A DNA stretch of 64,000 nt from Antilocapra americana (GCA_007570785.1 ML662465.1:4289902-4353901), one strand, 5' to 3'. Positions 12,474 to 21,439 are shown, numbered from the stretch's first letter. The notes: a model not told the origin generated them from the letters alone. Made by a program: numbers and translations.

Positions 12474-12560
12474 ATATATATAAAATTTACTTTATATGTA
12501 CTTTATATAATTTACTTTATATATAAATTTATATATACACACACATATATATTTACTTTT
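12443..12560 (+). repeat. (TA)n microsatellite and TA-rich tail
   Basis: About 13 pure TA units (12,443-12,469) are followed by degenerate TA/TTTA/CA sequence. Confidence 0.9.
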
Positions 12561-12762
12561 TTAAGTTAGATACATTGAATTAGGAGGGATTTTTTTTTTT
12601 ACAACCATAATTTATCATCTTTTCCCCCCAAACCTCTATGTCTGTTCTCACATTTATTTTGTTCAGAGGCTGGATCAATCTCCCCTTTACCCAAGAGGGA
12701 GACCCCTGTATATTTACTGTATTTTTAATTAAAAAAGAAATTAGCTGCATCAGGTCTTTGAT

Positions 12763-12922
12763 GTGTTGCACAGGCTCTCGAGCTCAAAGGCTCAATAGCT
12801 GCTGCCCAAGGGCTTAGCTGTCCCAAAGCACGCAGGCTCTTAGTTCCCCAACCAGGGACTGATCCCAAGTCTCCTGTACCTGATGGCAGATTCCTAACCA
12901 CTGGATGGCCAGGGACGTCCCA
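12763..12922 (-). mobile_element. ART2A/CHR-type SINE
   Basis: The antisense head is plain: 'gttccccaaccagggactgatccc' then 'cctaaccactggatggccagggacgtccc'. Confidence 0.8.
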
Positions 12923-12984
12923 ACACTCCTTTCACAACTAATCCCAGTTAAGTAGGTGCCAAACCCCAGATTCAACATCTTTAG

Positions 12985-13290
12985 TAATCACACTCCTGTT
13001 TGTCTACTACCATTTAGTTCAGGTCGTCCTCACCTCTTGCCCAGATCACTGGTTATCATTTTTCTATCCTATCACCATCCTACCTAAAAGCTTCCTAGTA
13101 GCTTCCCACAATGTAAGATTTATGCAAAATATCCGCCACTGGAAATGCAAGAAACTCTACCCCTGCCCCCACCCTTACACGCCAATCCAACTGAACTACT
13201 TGGTGCTATTTCACAATTCTCTATACTTTCTGGATTTTGTACCTTTGTTTCTGCTGTTGTTCCTACACTGCCCTTTTCTCTGCCTTTTAA
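12985..13290. mobile_element. Possible L2 LINE fragment
   Basis: The C/T-rich text with 'cacctcttgcccagatcactgg', 'aagcttcctagtagcttcccac' and 'tgctgttgttcctacactgcc' resembles a decayed L2. The orientation and family are tentative. Confidence 0.35.
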
Positions 13291-13852
13291 AAACGGATCC
13301 CATTCGTTAAAAATTTAGTTCCAGGGGTGATCTCCTGTATCCAGGCATTATAGTTCTGCCTTTTGAATGCCAGGATACTGACAAAAAGTGACAATTTTAA
13401 TGGTCGACAGTAAATTAAGAGAGTTGACCTCATGCGGGCAACCAAACTTATCAACTGTGCCAATTTTATTTAACTGGCTCTGGCTACCTGGCACACTGTC
13501 TTCATGGTTTGCAGCTTAGCAGAGGAGAAACAGAATGGCAATAAAGCTTTCGCCATTCATTCAGACTGGAGTTTCCAAACAGGGGGTCTACCCCGTGGGA
13601 ATTTAGAGTCCCACGGTATTACAAAAGATATTTAACACTTACAGATTTAATGTTAAAAATCTAAATGTTTGGTTATATTCAAGAAACATGAAGATATAGA
13701 ACAGTGGGGGTGATTTCACCCCTGAGGGGACCTCTGGTGGTATCCTGAGACGTTTTTTGACTGTCTCACCTGAGTGAGTACTTCTGGCCGATGCTGCTGC
13801 ACATCCCATAGTACATAGGGCAGACTTCACAACAACATATGAGCTGGTCAAA

Positions 13853-13970
13853 ATGTCAACAGTGGGTCTACTGGTTAAGACTCTGCACTTCCAATGCAGG
13901 GGGCATGGGTCTGATCCACCGTCAGGGAACTCGGATCCCACATGCCTCGTGGCACAGCCAAAAAAGAAGT
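13853..13970 (+). mobile_element. ART2A/CHR-type SINE, short form
   Basis: 'ggttaagactctgcacttccaatgcaggg' through 'ggcacagccaaaaaag' is the short 5' form of the family, ending in its usual A-rich tail. Confidence 0.85.
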
Positions 13971-14117
13971 CCACAGTGCCCAGGATGAGAAATCCTTATC
14001 TAGGAGTGCTGCCTGTATATGTGGGTTCTGCCTCCCCAAAAATACTTGAACTATTTTTGGAAGTGAAGAACCATGTCTCTTGTGAGGCAACTAAATACAG
14101 TCCAAAGCGCGACATCT

Positions 14118-14300
14118 CCTGCAGTTACCAGTGGTGTGGCCTCCTGGAAGTTACCTAACCTCTTTGGGCATCAGTCTTCACCTGTAAAACAGAGACCAAT
14201 GTCCTGAAAGCACCTACCTCAGAGAGCTCCAGGATCAGATGAGTGGATGTAAGAGCTTCAAAGTGTGCCAGGTAGACGGAAAACATCTGCTAAATTCAGC
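14118..14300 (+). mobile_element. MIR SINE
   Basis: 'gtggcctcctggaagttacctaacctctttgggcatcagtcttcacctg' is the MIR core in sense orientation. Confidence 0.75.
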
Positions 14301-14819
14301 TACTGCCATTCTTCCCTACCCTAGTGCCCAGTCTTGCATTTGGAACATATAAGATGGGCAAGAAATGTTTACTAACTGAATATGGGATAATGCCTTCCTG
14401 GGAGGCACAAATCAGTAAAGGCAAATATACTCTCCTTATTTGGAAAAAAGGAAGCACAGAGCTAAGGATGGAGTTGAAAGGAAGCCTTTGCCCACCTCAT
14501 CTTCTCTCTCCCTCCTCAGAAAACTTTTAACCTTTAGGAAATGTTCCCCATCGCACAGGGACCTTGGTATACACTGGCCCGTAACACCCTTTATATTTGT
14601 TTTTCCTTTTCATTCCTTCTAATCAACTGAAGATCTCTGAATTTATGAACGGAATGGTATCTTCTTTTGACCCTTGCATCATTTACCCGGCCTTAAGTTA
14701 CTCATGTGCCCATCACAGCCTTCCTCCTATAACGCACATGGGGTCTGTGGCCAGGGACAACACCTGACTCCTTACAAAACCTAAGGGGACCTAACAGACC
14801 TTGGCACCTGGCAGGCCCG

Positions 14820-14915
14820 ACCCTCTCGCTTTACAGATTAGGGAGAGGCTAAGTGATTTGCCTAGAGTCAAGGTCATATTGTTAAGTGACAAAGCTGGGA
14901 TTCAAACCCTGATAC
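14820..14915 (-). mobile_element. MIR fragment
   Basis: The antisense core 'agattagggagaggctaagtgatttgcctagagtc' followed by 'aagctgggattcaaaccctg' is clear. It is the last repeat before the repeat-poor zone next to the promoter. Confidence 0.7.
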
Positions 14916-16400
14916 ATAGGTGATACAGACTCCACGTTCTATCCAACTGTAATAGCATATAGAAATTATACCTGTGGTAGAGACAATTTTTAATTATGTC
15001 CCAGAAAACCTCCACAGGAATTATACTGATAGTTACCTGACAAAGCAAAAATAGAAAGAGAAAGAGACTGACACTCCAAGCTCCTTTCTTAAAGTGTATC
15101 TTAAAAATGCAACCTGTTTTATTTAATGGTTTCATACCTTAACATTAATAGCTTCTAACAACAAAACTTAAACATCCAGTTACTTAGTCAGCGACGTCAG
15201 GCTTAATTTCCTTTAAATGATTGTGTAATTATTTTGAATAACAGAGTATCTCTTATTTGCTAAGCCAATGACGACCATCCTTCACCGACTGAACAGATTC
15301 TTTAATGACCAGTTTAACAAATTAATATCTATATAACCCCAAAGACCAGCAATTTGAAATGATTCTATATGCTGAAAAAACACTCAGATGATTTGAATTG
15401 TGAATGTTAAGACCTCAATACAAACAGAAAACTTACAATCTCCAAGCACAAACTACATTAAGACGTGAGACAGACAATTTTTATTTTATTTCGTTCAAGT
15501 AAAAACTGCTCACTGATTAGGTTTATCTAGAAGTTTCTCTCAGTGTCCCAATATGATGCAAAAGAAAACGTCGAAAAAAAAAGGAAAAGACTGTAAGACC
15601 AGAAAATGAATGTGAAAAAGAGTTAAATGCCTTGATGCTTAAGCAATTACAGCTCAATAAAGCTCGACATTTTCATAGGGGCATCGTTAACAAACAAACC
15701 CCTTTGTGGTGATCATTTAAGTTACCAGTGCAAAAGCACTCAGGTCTAAGAGGAGTGAGAATCACTTACTGGGAAGATTTTTAATTATTTTATCACCTGA
15801 TAAAAGGAGCACACACCGAACGGAGATATTAATGTATTTTCAAAAGAAAACAAAACGCAGTCTATGCTCGGTAAAGTTCAAGGGCAAAACTGTCCCCAGT
15901 GCAACAGAATCCGCCTGACTACAATGTGTTGGGGGGTGGGGGGGGAAGCGAAGACATAGTATGTTTTTATAAAGGCAACAATTTGAGTTACAAAGTAATA
16001 ACGGGGAAGCCAAAACAGTTTGACAGCCCGCCATAAGGGCCGCCTCAATCATGAGTCACACAATGCCTGCAACCATTTACAATAGTAATTAATGCACAAG
16101 TCCCCTAATTAAATTCTAAAAGGGTGAGAATGCTTTAACTAAGTTTACAAGAATTGCTTTTCGCTGGTTTTTGCCACCGCCACCCCGGCCCCCCGCCCAA
16201 GAAAGGAACACACGCGTAATTACGCATCTCCCCGCAATTCCTCCATCCAGTATTCCCTCCGGGCTCTGCTCCGTGTCTGTTCCCTGCGTGCGAAAGAAAA
16301 TGACACGGGAGAACTTCTAAACCTGGCAAGGGCGAGCCGGGGTGGAAATAACACGATTAATGAAATGGGGTGAGAGGCGGAAAGCGCGCCCATCTTCTTA
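14915..16400. other. Repeat-poor intron next to promoter
   Basis: About 1.5 kb of AT-rich sequence contains no SINE or LINE copy I can recognise, in contrast with the rest of the intron. It holds several TAATTA-type motifs around 16,085-16,115 and no convincing ORF. Absence of insertions next to a promoter is compatible with regulatory constraint, which is inference. Confidence 0.55.
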
Positions 16401-16401
16401 C

Positions 16402-16838
16402 CTGCTAAGATTCCTTTCTACGTCTTTGGTAGCTTTAGCTTCCAATTCTCTGAAACGAAAAAGAAAAGGGGGGAGAGGCAGAGAGAGGGAGGGAGAGGGA
16501 GAGAGAGAGAGGGAGGGATGCGCGTGAAAACGGAGCTGCTGCTGCAGAGGCTCGCGCCGGGCCGGGTGGGGCGGGGGAAGGGAGCCGGGGGGGCTCCCAG
16601 AGCCGCGGGGCTGCAGCCCCAACTGCGGTCGGGCGGCGCGGGCCAGCCGCCGCCCCCGGCCCGGCCCGCCGGGCCTCCTGTCCGGCCTCCGCGGCGGCGC
16701 AGCCGGCGCCCCCTCCGCCGAGGCCCCAGGTCTCGGGGACGCCCGGCGCCGCCGCCGCCGCCGCCCGCGGTCGCGGGCCCTGCGGCAGCGCCCGAGGCTC
16801 CTCCCGCCCGAGGGAGGCCCCCGCCCCGCTCACCTCAT
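16402..16838 (-). CDS. TNRC6A: TNRC6A (GW182) N-terminal coding exons 1-2, partial
   Basis: The coding segments are 16,838-16,834 (ATGAG) and 16,449-16,402 on the minus strand. Exon 1 ends at a GTGAGC donor. Exon 2 is preceded by a pyrimidine-rich acceptor ending TTTCAG and ends AG/GTAAGAAG. Spliced, they read MRELEAKATKDVERNLS plus two bases of an Arg codon, which I recognise as the start of TNRC6A. Known of the family: TNRC6A is the cytoplasmic/P-body scaffold of miRNA silencing. Its GW repeats bind Argonaute and its C-terminal silencing domain recruits CCR4-NOT and PAN2-PAN3. None of those domains is here; the third exon (lysine/glutamate-rich, starting DLVQEEE from memory) was looked for on the minus strand and not found, so it lies beyond position 1. 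The ATG has a weak context (C at -3, A at +4). The paralogue TNRC6B starts differently. Confidence 0.87.
16450..16833 (-). other. TNRC6A: TNRC6A intron 1 (384 nt)
   Basis: This compact intron lies inside the CpG island, between donor GTGAGC (16,833) and acceptor TTTCAG (16,450). On the plus strand its acceptor-proximal part is a purine GA/GGGA tract (about 16,465-16,517), which forms the polypyrimidine tract of the minus-strand transcript. The rest is very GC-rich. Confidence 0.8.
16465..16517 (+). repeat. GA/GGGA purine tract
   Basis: A strand-asymmetric purine run of mixed GA, GGGA and GGA units lies within TNRC6A intron 1. It is on the non-template strand relative to a plus-strand transcript and forms the pyrimidine tract upstream of the exon 2 acceptor on the minus strand. 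Confidence 0.8.
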
Positions 16839-16889
16839 GTGTGTAAAGTGCACGAGCAAGGGGGGCGCGGCGAGGGAGGCCCGCGAGCC

Positions 16890-16943
16890 TCAAGCCCTCC
16901 GGAGCGCCGCGGGGAGAGGCCCGAGCCCCTGCACCAGCGCCAT
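16890..16943 (-). CDS. Upstream ORF (17 codons) in TNRC6A 5' UTR
   Basis: A short ORF starts at the ATG in GAAAATGG (A at -3, G at +4, a strong Kozak context) and reads MALVQGLGPLPAALRRA before TGA. It ends 51 nt before the main TNRC6A ATG, whose own context is weak. That order suggests translation of TNRC6A needs leaky scanning or reinitiation. Whether the peptide is made, and whether transcription starts upstream of it, is inference. Confidence 0.5.
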   Translation of the reverse strand: MALVQGLGPLPAALRRA

Positions 16944-16961
16944 TTTCTACACCGACCCGCT

Positions 16962-17008
16962 GCCGCCGCCGCCGCCGCCGCCACAGCCGCCGCCGCCGCC
17001 GCCGCCGC
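16962..17008 (-). repeat. Interrupted GGC repeat in TNRC6A 5' UTR
   Basis: The plus strand reads (GCC)7, ACA, then (GCC)7 plus GC. In the transcript this is (GGC)7-TGT-(GGC)7, 19 nt upstream of the uORF start codon. The central non-GGC triplet should stabilise length. This differs from the coding CAG/CAA repeats that gave the TNRC6 family its name. Confidence 0.85.
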
Positions 17009-17010
17009 AG

Positions 17011-17100
17011 GCCCCGGACCGGAAGTGAATGCCCCGCTCGGCAACCCCTTCCGGGGGCGTCGCAGCCGCCGGCCTCAAGATGGAGGCCCTAGCAACTGGA
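17011..17100. promoter_or_regulatory. TNRC6A core promoter, ETS/YY1 motif cluster
   Basis: ACCGGAAGTG at 17,018-17,027 is a consensus ETS/GABPA site. CCTTCCGG at 17,047-17,054 is a second ETS-type core in the opposite orientation. CAAGATGGAGGC at 17,076-17,087 resembles a YY1 site on the plus strand. TATA-less, ETS/YY1-driven promoters are common for housekeeping genes and often divergent. The YY1 orientation would fit a plus-strand start as well as the minus-strand TNRC6A start. Confidence 0.6.
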
Positions 17101-17449
17101 CCAGCCAGCCGGGCAGACCCCTGGCAACCGCCCCGGCGCGGCGCGGCCGCGGGCCGGCCCTCCCTGGAGCGGGTCACCACCTCGGAGGTGCCCCGCACAG
17201 CGGCTTGCGCGCCCACCGAGCCCCCAGCCGGCCCGCTCTCGGCGCAGTCGGCTCGGATTCCGACCTGAGTTCCCTCCCCGTCGCCGCCGCCTCCTTCTTT
17301 GCTGCGACACAAGTTTCCTTCCCTGCGGCCCGGCCCCTCCCCCACAGAAACACACCAAGAAAAAAAAAAAAAGAATCGCCCGAACCGCAAACTCTATCCC
17401 TGCCGCAGCACGAGGAGCCCGCGCGGCTTTTGAAATCCGTCCCTTGCAA

Positions 17450-17560
17450 TTCTTTTTGACCTTGGGCCAGCTATTTAACCTCTCTGCTTCTCCGTTTCCT
17501 CCTCAGGTAAAGAAGGCATACCTGAGGATGACGGTGACGTTTCAAGGCGACTTTTATCCC
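17450..17560 (+). mobile_element. MIR fragment
   Basis: 'tgaccttgggccagctatttaacctctctgcttctccg' matches the MIR core at the outer edge of the CpG island. Confidence 0.65.
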
Positions 17561-17564
17561 TCGA

Positions 17565-17800
17565 GTTAGGCTGACCATTTGACTCAGCAATTCCTCTTTC
17601 CATGAATTTCTGTTCAAAAAAGTAATCCTGGCTAGCTACAGATATGTCACCATCGTGATTTTAAGTCCCGCGCTGATGGTAGTGAAAAATTGTAACGGCG
17701 AAAATGTCCAACATTACGAGGTGGCTTTAAAGACTGAACTACTCCATGTGTTAGGATACTGTTAAAAATGATGGCAAGGAAGAGGAACAGCAGGAGGGGG
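17565..17800 (+). mobile_element. Old L1ME-like fragment
   Basis: 'gtgaaaaattgtaacggcgaaaatgtccaac' and 'tactccatgtgttaggatactgttaaaaatgatggc' follow the order of an ancient L1 3' end. It is very diverged. The TA/GATA-rich stretch at 17,870-18,000 that follows is low-complexity. Confidence 0.45.
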
Positions 17801-18243
17801 AATGGTTACAATAGAATAAGTGAAAAAGCAAGTTCCTCAGTAGCTCACATGGTGAAAACATGTAGATAGAGTGAGATGCATACGTATAGATAAATATATA
17901 TATACCTACCTGTAGATACAAGACACATACTTAGGTAGATACGGGAATATACATACCTGTAGATACAATCAGATACATACATTCGTGTGCATATGTATGT
18001 ATTCTTTCAATGTTTTCAGGATTTTTTTTTTCCTCCCCTAAAGATGACTCCAACTCTGTGCTTGAGATCTAGTCCTTCTTAGAAACCTCATTATACCTAT
18101 CATCCCATTTTCCTCTTTCAACTGACTTTGATCCTTTCATTGCCTTTAAAACATGCCTAAATGTCTCCCATTAAAAAAACAAAAACAAAAAACAAAGCTC
18201 CCTTGACTTTCCAGTTCCAGTCCTCTCTCAGGGAGATGTGTGA

Positions 18244-18461
18244 TGTATGCTAAATCACTTCTGTCGTGTCCAATTCTGCGACCCCATGGACTGTAGCCTG
18301 CCAGGTTCCTCTGTCCATGGGATTCTCCAGGCAAGAATACTGGAGCAGGTTACCATCTCCTTCTCCAGGGGATCTTTCTAACCCAGGGATGGAACCATGC
18401 CTCTTTTCTACCCTACATTGATACGGGGATTCTTTACCACCAGCGCCACCTGGGAAGCCCT
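18244..18461 (-). mobile_element. Bov-tA SINE
   Basis: Antisense copy from GCTAAATCACTTCTGTCGTG to CCACCTGGGAAGCCC. The tRNA-like part carries several substitutions. Confidence 0.9.
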
Positions 18462-18489
18462 CGATGTGTAATAAGTTAATGAATAAGTG

Positions 18490-18620
18490 AATCAATGAAT
18501 GCACAGAAAGTTCTAAACCATATGTACCAAACTGTTAACTGATAATATTATGAAGTCTTAAATTTTCTTGTAAATATATCTTTTTTTTTCCATTTTTATA
18601 CAATGAGCTTGTAAAAAAAA
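18490..18620 (+). mobile_element. Old L1ME 3'-terminal fragment
   Basis: 'accaaactgttaactgataatat' then a T-rich stretch and 'acaatgagcttgtaaa' fit the last bases of an L1ME element. Confidence 0.5.
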
Positions 18621-18652
18621 TTTTTTTTAATCTCTTACAAAATGTGAAATGT

Positions 18653-18866
18653 TGTTTAGATGCTAAGTTGTATCTGACTGTTGTGCGACCCCTTGGATTG
18701 TAGCCCTCTAGGCTCCTCTGTCAGTGGTATTTTCCAGGCAAGAATACTGGAGTGGTTTGCCATTTCCTCCTCCAAGGGATCTTCCACATTCAAGGGTCGA
18801 ACCTGAGTCTCCCAGGTTGCCTGCATTGCAAGTGGATTCTTTACCACCAAGCCACTGGGGAATCTC
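18653..18866 (-). mobile_element. Bov-tA SINE
   Basis: Antisense copy from GATGCTAAGTTGTATCTGAC to AAGCCACTGGGGAATC; full length. Confidence 0.9.
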
Positions 18867-19164
18867 AATGTGAAATGTAGGGGGCACCAAATAAGTTCTT
18901 AGTGACTTTCCTTTTCTTGCCATCATCCCTAAGTTCGATTCATCCATGTGTATATTTGGTTTGGTTTTCTTTTATTGTTCTTTCTACTGAAAGTATTAAA
19001 AATTATATTACAGTATTTCTTTAGGAATTAAAACATTAGAACATGTATATATAGAACAATATGCTTTCATACCAAGTTTATGATAATTTTCCATAAGAGC
19101 ATAAGGCAATGAAAACAGCTGTTAAGATTATCTGCTTTTTTTTTTAAATTAGACTTAGGTTTAT

Positions 19165-19353
19165 AGGACTTCTCTGATAGCTTAGTTGATAAAGAATCCA
19201 CCTGCAATGTAGAAGACCTGCGTTCGACTCCCTGGGTTGGGGAGATCCCCTGGAGAAGGAAAAGGATGCTATTCTGATTTGGAGAATTCCATAGACTATA
19301 GAGTCCATGGGGTCGAAAAGAGTCAGACATGACTGAGTGACTTTCACTTTCAG
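19165..19353 (+). mobile_element. Bov-tA SINE
   Basis: Sense copy from 'aggacttctctgatagcttag' to 'gagtgactttcacttt'. The Bov-A part has a short internal deletion, missing the 'ccactccagtattcttgcc' block. Confidence 0.85.
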
Positions 19354-19769
19354 GTTTGAATAAATCATTGATTCTCAACTGGGGCAATCTGCTCCCCAAC
19401 CCTCACACAAAGATTTAGCAATTACTGGTTTCTGAGTATCCCAACTAGATACCACTGGTATCCGTGTGGGTAGAGGGGCCAGGGTTTCTGTGAAACATTC
19501 AACCCTGCACAGGAGATTGAACCCCCTCTCCCTAACAGGAGAGTATCTGGACCAAAATACCAATAGCACCCAAGTTTGAGAAACCCTGGTACCAATTCCC
19601 AGCTACAAGGAAGATCTTGAAGATCTTTTCAGAGCGGTTTGACAACCCTCCAGAGCTGCATTATGAGGTCCTGATAACTGCTTTTTGCTTATCTCTTAAA
19701 CTTGGTTCATAGGGGTAGGTCAAAGAAATCTACAGAAAACCAGCACTGACTCCTTGTCAGGAGCCTACT

Positions 19770-19882
19770 ATGACTTCCCTGGCGGTCCATTGGTTAAGGC
19801 TCTGTGTTTCCAGTGCAGAGGGCGATAGTTCGGTCCTTGGTTGGGGAAATTCCTCGTGCAGTCAAAAAAGGAAAAAGAAACT
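19770..19882 (+). mobile_element. ART2A/CHR-type SINE, short form
   Basis: 'acttccctggcggtccattgg' to 'gcagtcaaaaaaggaaaaag'; the head plus A-rich tail only. Confidence 0.85.
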
Positions 19883-20171
19883 ACTACTAAGGGGTCTTAA
19901 TATTCTTTCCCTTTATTAATAATTACTCTGTCTATTGAATGTCCCATCACCATACAAACATATTCTAGTAAATTCCACAGAAAGAAAAAAATGCACACAA
20001 AGAAGTACCACAGATACCTCACTCCTCTCCAACTTTGTTTTATTCTCTTATGAGCAAAACTTCTTGAAAAGGTGTTCTACACCAGCTGATTCCAGTTGCT
20101 CACTCCTTTCCCAGCCCACTCTAACCTGTCATCCCCACCTCCCACCTCAAATCACTCCTATCAACATCAGA

Positions 20172-20828
20172 AATAACCTTGACCGTTGCTAAGTTGTGTC
20201 TGACTCTGGCACCATGCACCAGACTTCCCTGTCCTTCACCATCTCCTGGAGTTTGCTCAAATTCATATGCACTGAGTTGTTGATACCATCCAACCAGCTC
20301 AGCCTCTGTCACCCCCTTCTCCTCCTGCCTTCAATCTTGCCTAACATCAGGGTCTTTTCCAATGAGTCGGCTCTTTGCATCAGGTGGCACAGTAGAGCTC
20401 CAGTTTCAGCATTGGTCCTTCCAGTCAATATTCAGGGTTGGTTTCCTTTAGGATTGACTCTCTTTACCGTCTCCTTGCTGTCCAAGGGACTCTCAAGAGT
20501 CTTCTCCAGCACTCAGCTTTCTTTATGGTTCAACTCTTACATCCATACGGGAGTACTGGAAAAACCATAGCTTTGACTATACAGACCTTAGTCAGCAAAG
20601 CGATGTCTCTGCTTTTTAGTATGCTGTCTAGGTTGTATTAATAGCTTTTCTCCCAAGCAGCAAACGTCTTTTAATTTCGTGGCTGCAGTCACCATCTGCA
20701 GTGGTTTTGAAGCTCAAGAAAATAAAATCCATCACTGTTCCACTTTTTCCCCACCTATTTGCCATGAAGTGATGGGACTGGATGCCATGATCTTAGCTTT
20801 TTGAACGTTGAGTTTTAAGCCACCTTTT
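20172..20828 (-). mobile_element. BovB LINE, 5'-truncated
   Basis: The antisense BovB 3' part covers the C-terminal coding region, for example the complement of the 'gagaagactcttgagagtccc' block and the 'gaaattaaaagacg' block. It starts mid-gene, as is usual for target-primed insertions. Frameshifts abound, so it is dead. An ART2A/CHR SINE abuts its right end. Confidence 0.85.
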
Positions 20829-20929
20829 CCTTGTGGCATATGCAATCTAGTTCCTTGACCAGGGATCGAACCCAGACCCCCTGCATTGCAGGCTCAGAGT
20901 CCTAGCCCCTGGGCCGACAGGGAAGTCCA
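20829..20929 (-). mobile_element. ART2A/CHR-type SINE
   Basis: 'ctagttccttgaccagggatcgaaccc' to 'cgacagggaagtcc' is the antisense head. It directly follows the BovB fragment with no spacer. Confidence 0.85.
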
Positions 20930-20959
20930 AAATGACCTGGAAGCTCCCCAACCCAATGG

Positions 20960-21320
20960 TAACATTTCTATCTTGATCTTAATTTACTTCTTAGCTGTAT
21001 TTGTCATAACTGATCAGTCCCACTGTCTTAAGAGAGCTTCTTTTCCTGATTGTTTTGGCAGCACATTCTCCTGGGTTTCTCTTTACCTCTCTAGCCATTT
21101 GTTTTTTTGGGTATCCTTTGCCATCATCTTGCTTTGTACCAAAGAAATGTTGATCCCCAAAGCTCACCCCATCCCTATCTCTCCTGGGATGGGTAATTTC
21201 ATCCTTTCTTTTCTTTTTAAATACTATTTAAATGCAGATGGCTTTCAAATTCATATTTTTAGCCCATATCTCACATATTTACCCCAGAAGCTAAAATGCC
21301 AGTCTGTCTATGCAACAAGT
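20960..21320 (+). pseudogene. L3/CR1-like LINE reverse transcriptase relic
   Basis: One plus-strand frame stays open and lines up with the CR1/L3 reverse transcriptase. The segment FSWVSLYLSSHLFFWVSFA sits where the family has its SxYLSGRxxxV block. FKYYLNADGFQIHIFSPYL sits on the catalytic FKYHLYADDxQIY block, where YADD has become NADG. The expected motif A (LDLSAAFD) is decayed to IYFLAVFV. The match is from memory of the family and by eye. The catalytic residues are lost, so it is a fossil. Confidence 0.6.
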
Positions 21321-21439
21321 ATTTGTCAAGCTATACAGGTCTAGGTACTGTGCCAGGGGACAACTCTAAGCACTACAAGATCAACTACTCCCATGTGTAA
21401 AATCTAATGAGGCAGACTTTTTTTTATTTAAGCAAACTC

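Larger units (their letters stand above)
1..16401 (-). other. TNRC6A: TNRC6A intron 2, 5' part (continues off the left edge)
   Basis: All sequence left of the exon 2 donor belongs to the next TNRC6A intron. I find no further exon with splice sites in it. Positions 1-9,500 are dominated by L1, SINE and MIR copies, listed separately. Roughly 10,400-12,440 shows nothing I can name beyond A/T-rich unique sequence. Short open frames here (for example at 11,749-11,976 on the minus strand) lack any recognisable domain. Confidence 0.75.
16839..17030 (-). other. TNRC6A: TNRC6A exon 1, 5' UTR (upstream edge approximate)
   Basis: This GC-rich transcript-strand sequence lies upstream of the TNRC6A start codon. 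It holds an interrupted GGC repeat (16,962-17,008) and an upstream ORF (16,890-16,943). The 3' edge is fixed by the start codon. The 5' edge is inferred from the ETS motif cluster just upstream and may be off by tens of bases. There is no TATA box, as expected for a CpG-island housekeeping promoter. Confidence 0.65.
16380..17420. promoter_or_regulatory. CpG island over TNRC6A 5' end
   Basis: About 1 kb of sequence dense in CpG and very high in G+C stands out from AT-rich flanks on both sides. It covers TNRC6A exon 1, intron 1, exon 2 and the proximal promoter. Long open frames on both strands here (313 codons plus strand at 16,518-17,459; about 150 codons minus strand) are what GC-rich, stop-poor sequence yields by chance, so I do not call them genes. 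Confidence 0.9.

Noticed and set aside
15476..15495. TTTTATTTTATTTCG stretch in TNRC6A intron 2
   Set aside because: Human TNRC6A is known for a TTTTA/TTTCA intronic expansion in familial myoclonus epilepsy. Here there are only two TTTTA-like units, on the antisense strand of the gene, so there is no array to report.
1..16401. TNRC6A exon 3 (lysine/glutamate-rich segment)
   Set aside because: Looked for the complement of a codon run for K/E-rich sequence with splice sites; none seen. It presumably lies left of the window.
16435..16893. 152-codon minus-strand frame (and the 147-codon frame at 16,947-17,390)
   Set aside because: It reads through the exon 1 donor and intron 1 in a frame different from the TNRC6A ATG, and it begins with TTG. 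Composition explains it.
16518..17459. 313-codon plus-strand open frame across the CpG island
   Set aside because: Proline/arginine/alanine-rich low-complexity translation of GC-rich DNA. It runs antisense through TNRC6A exon 1 and has no domain. Stop codons are rare in such sequence.
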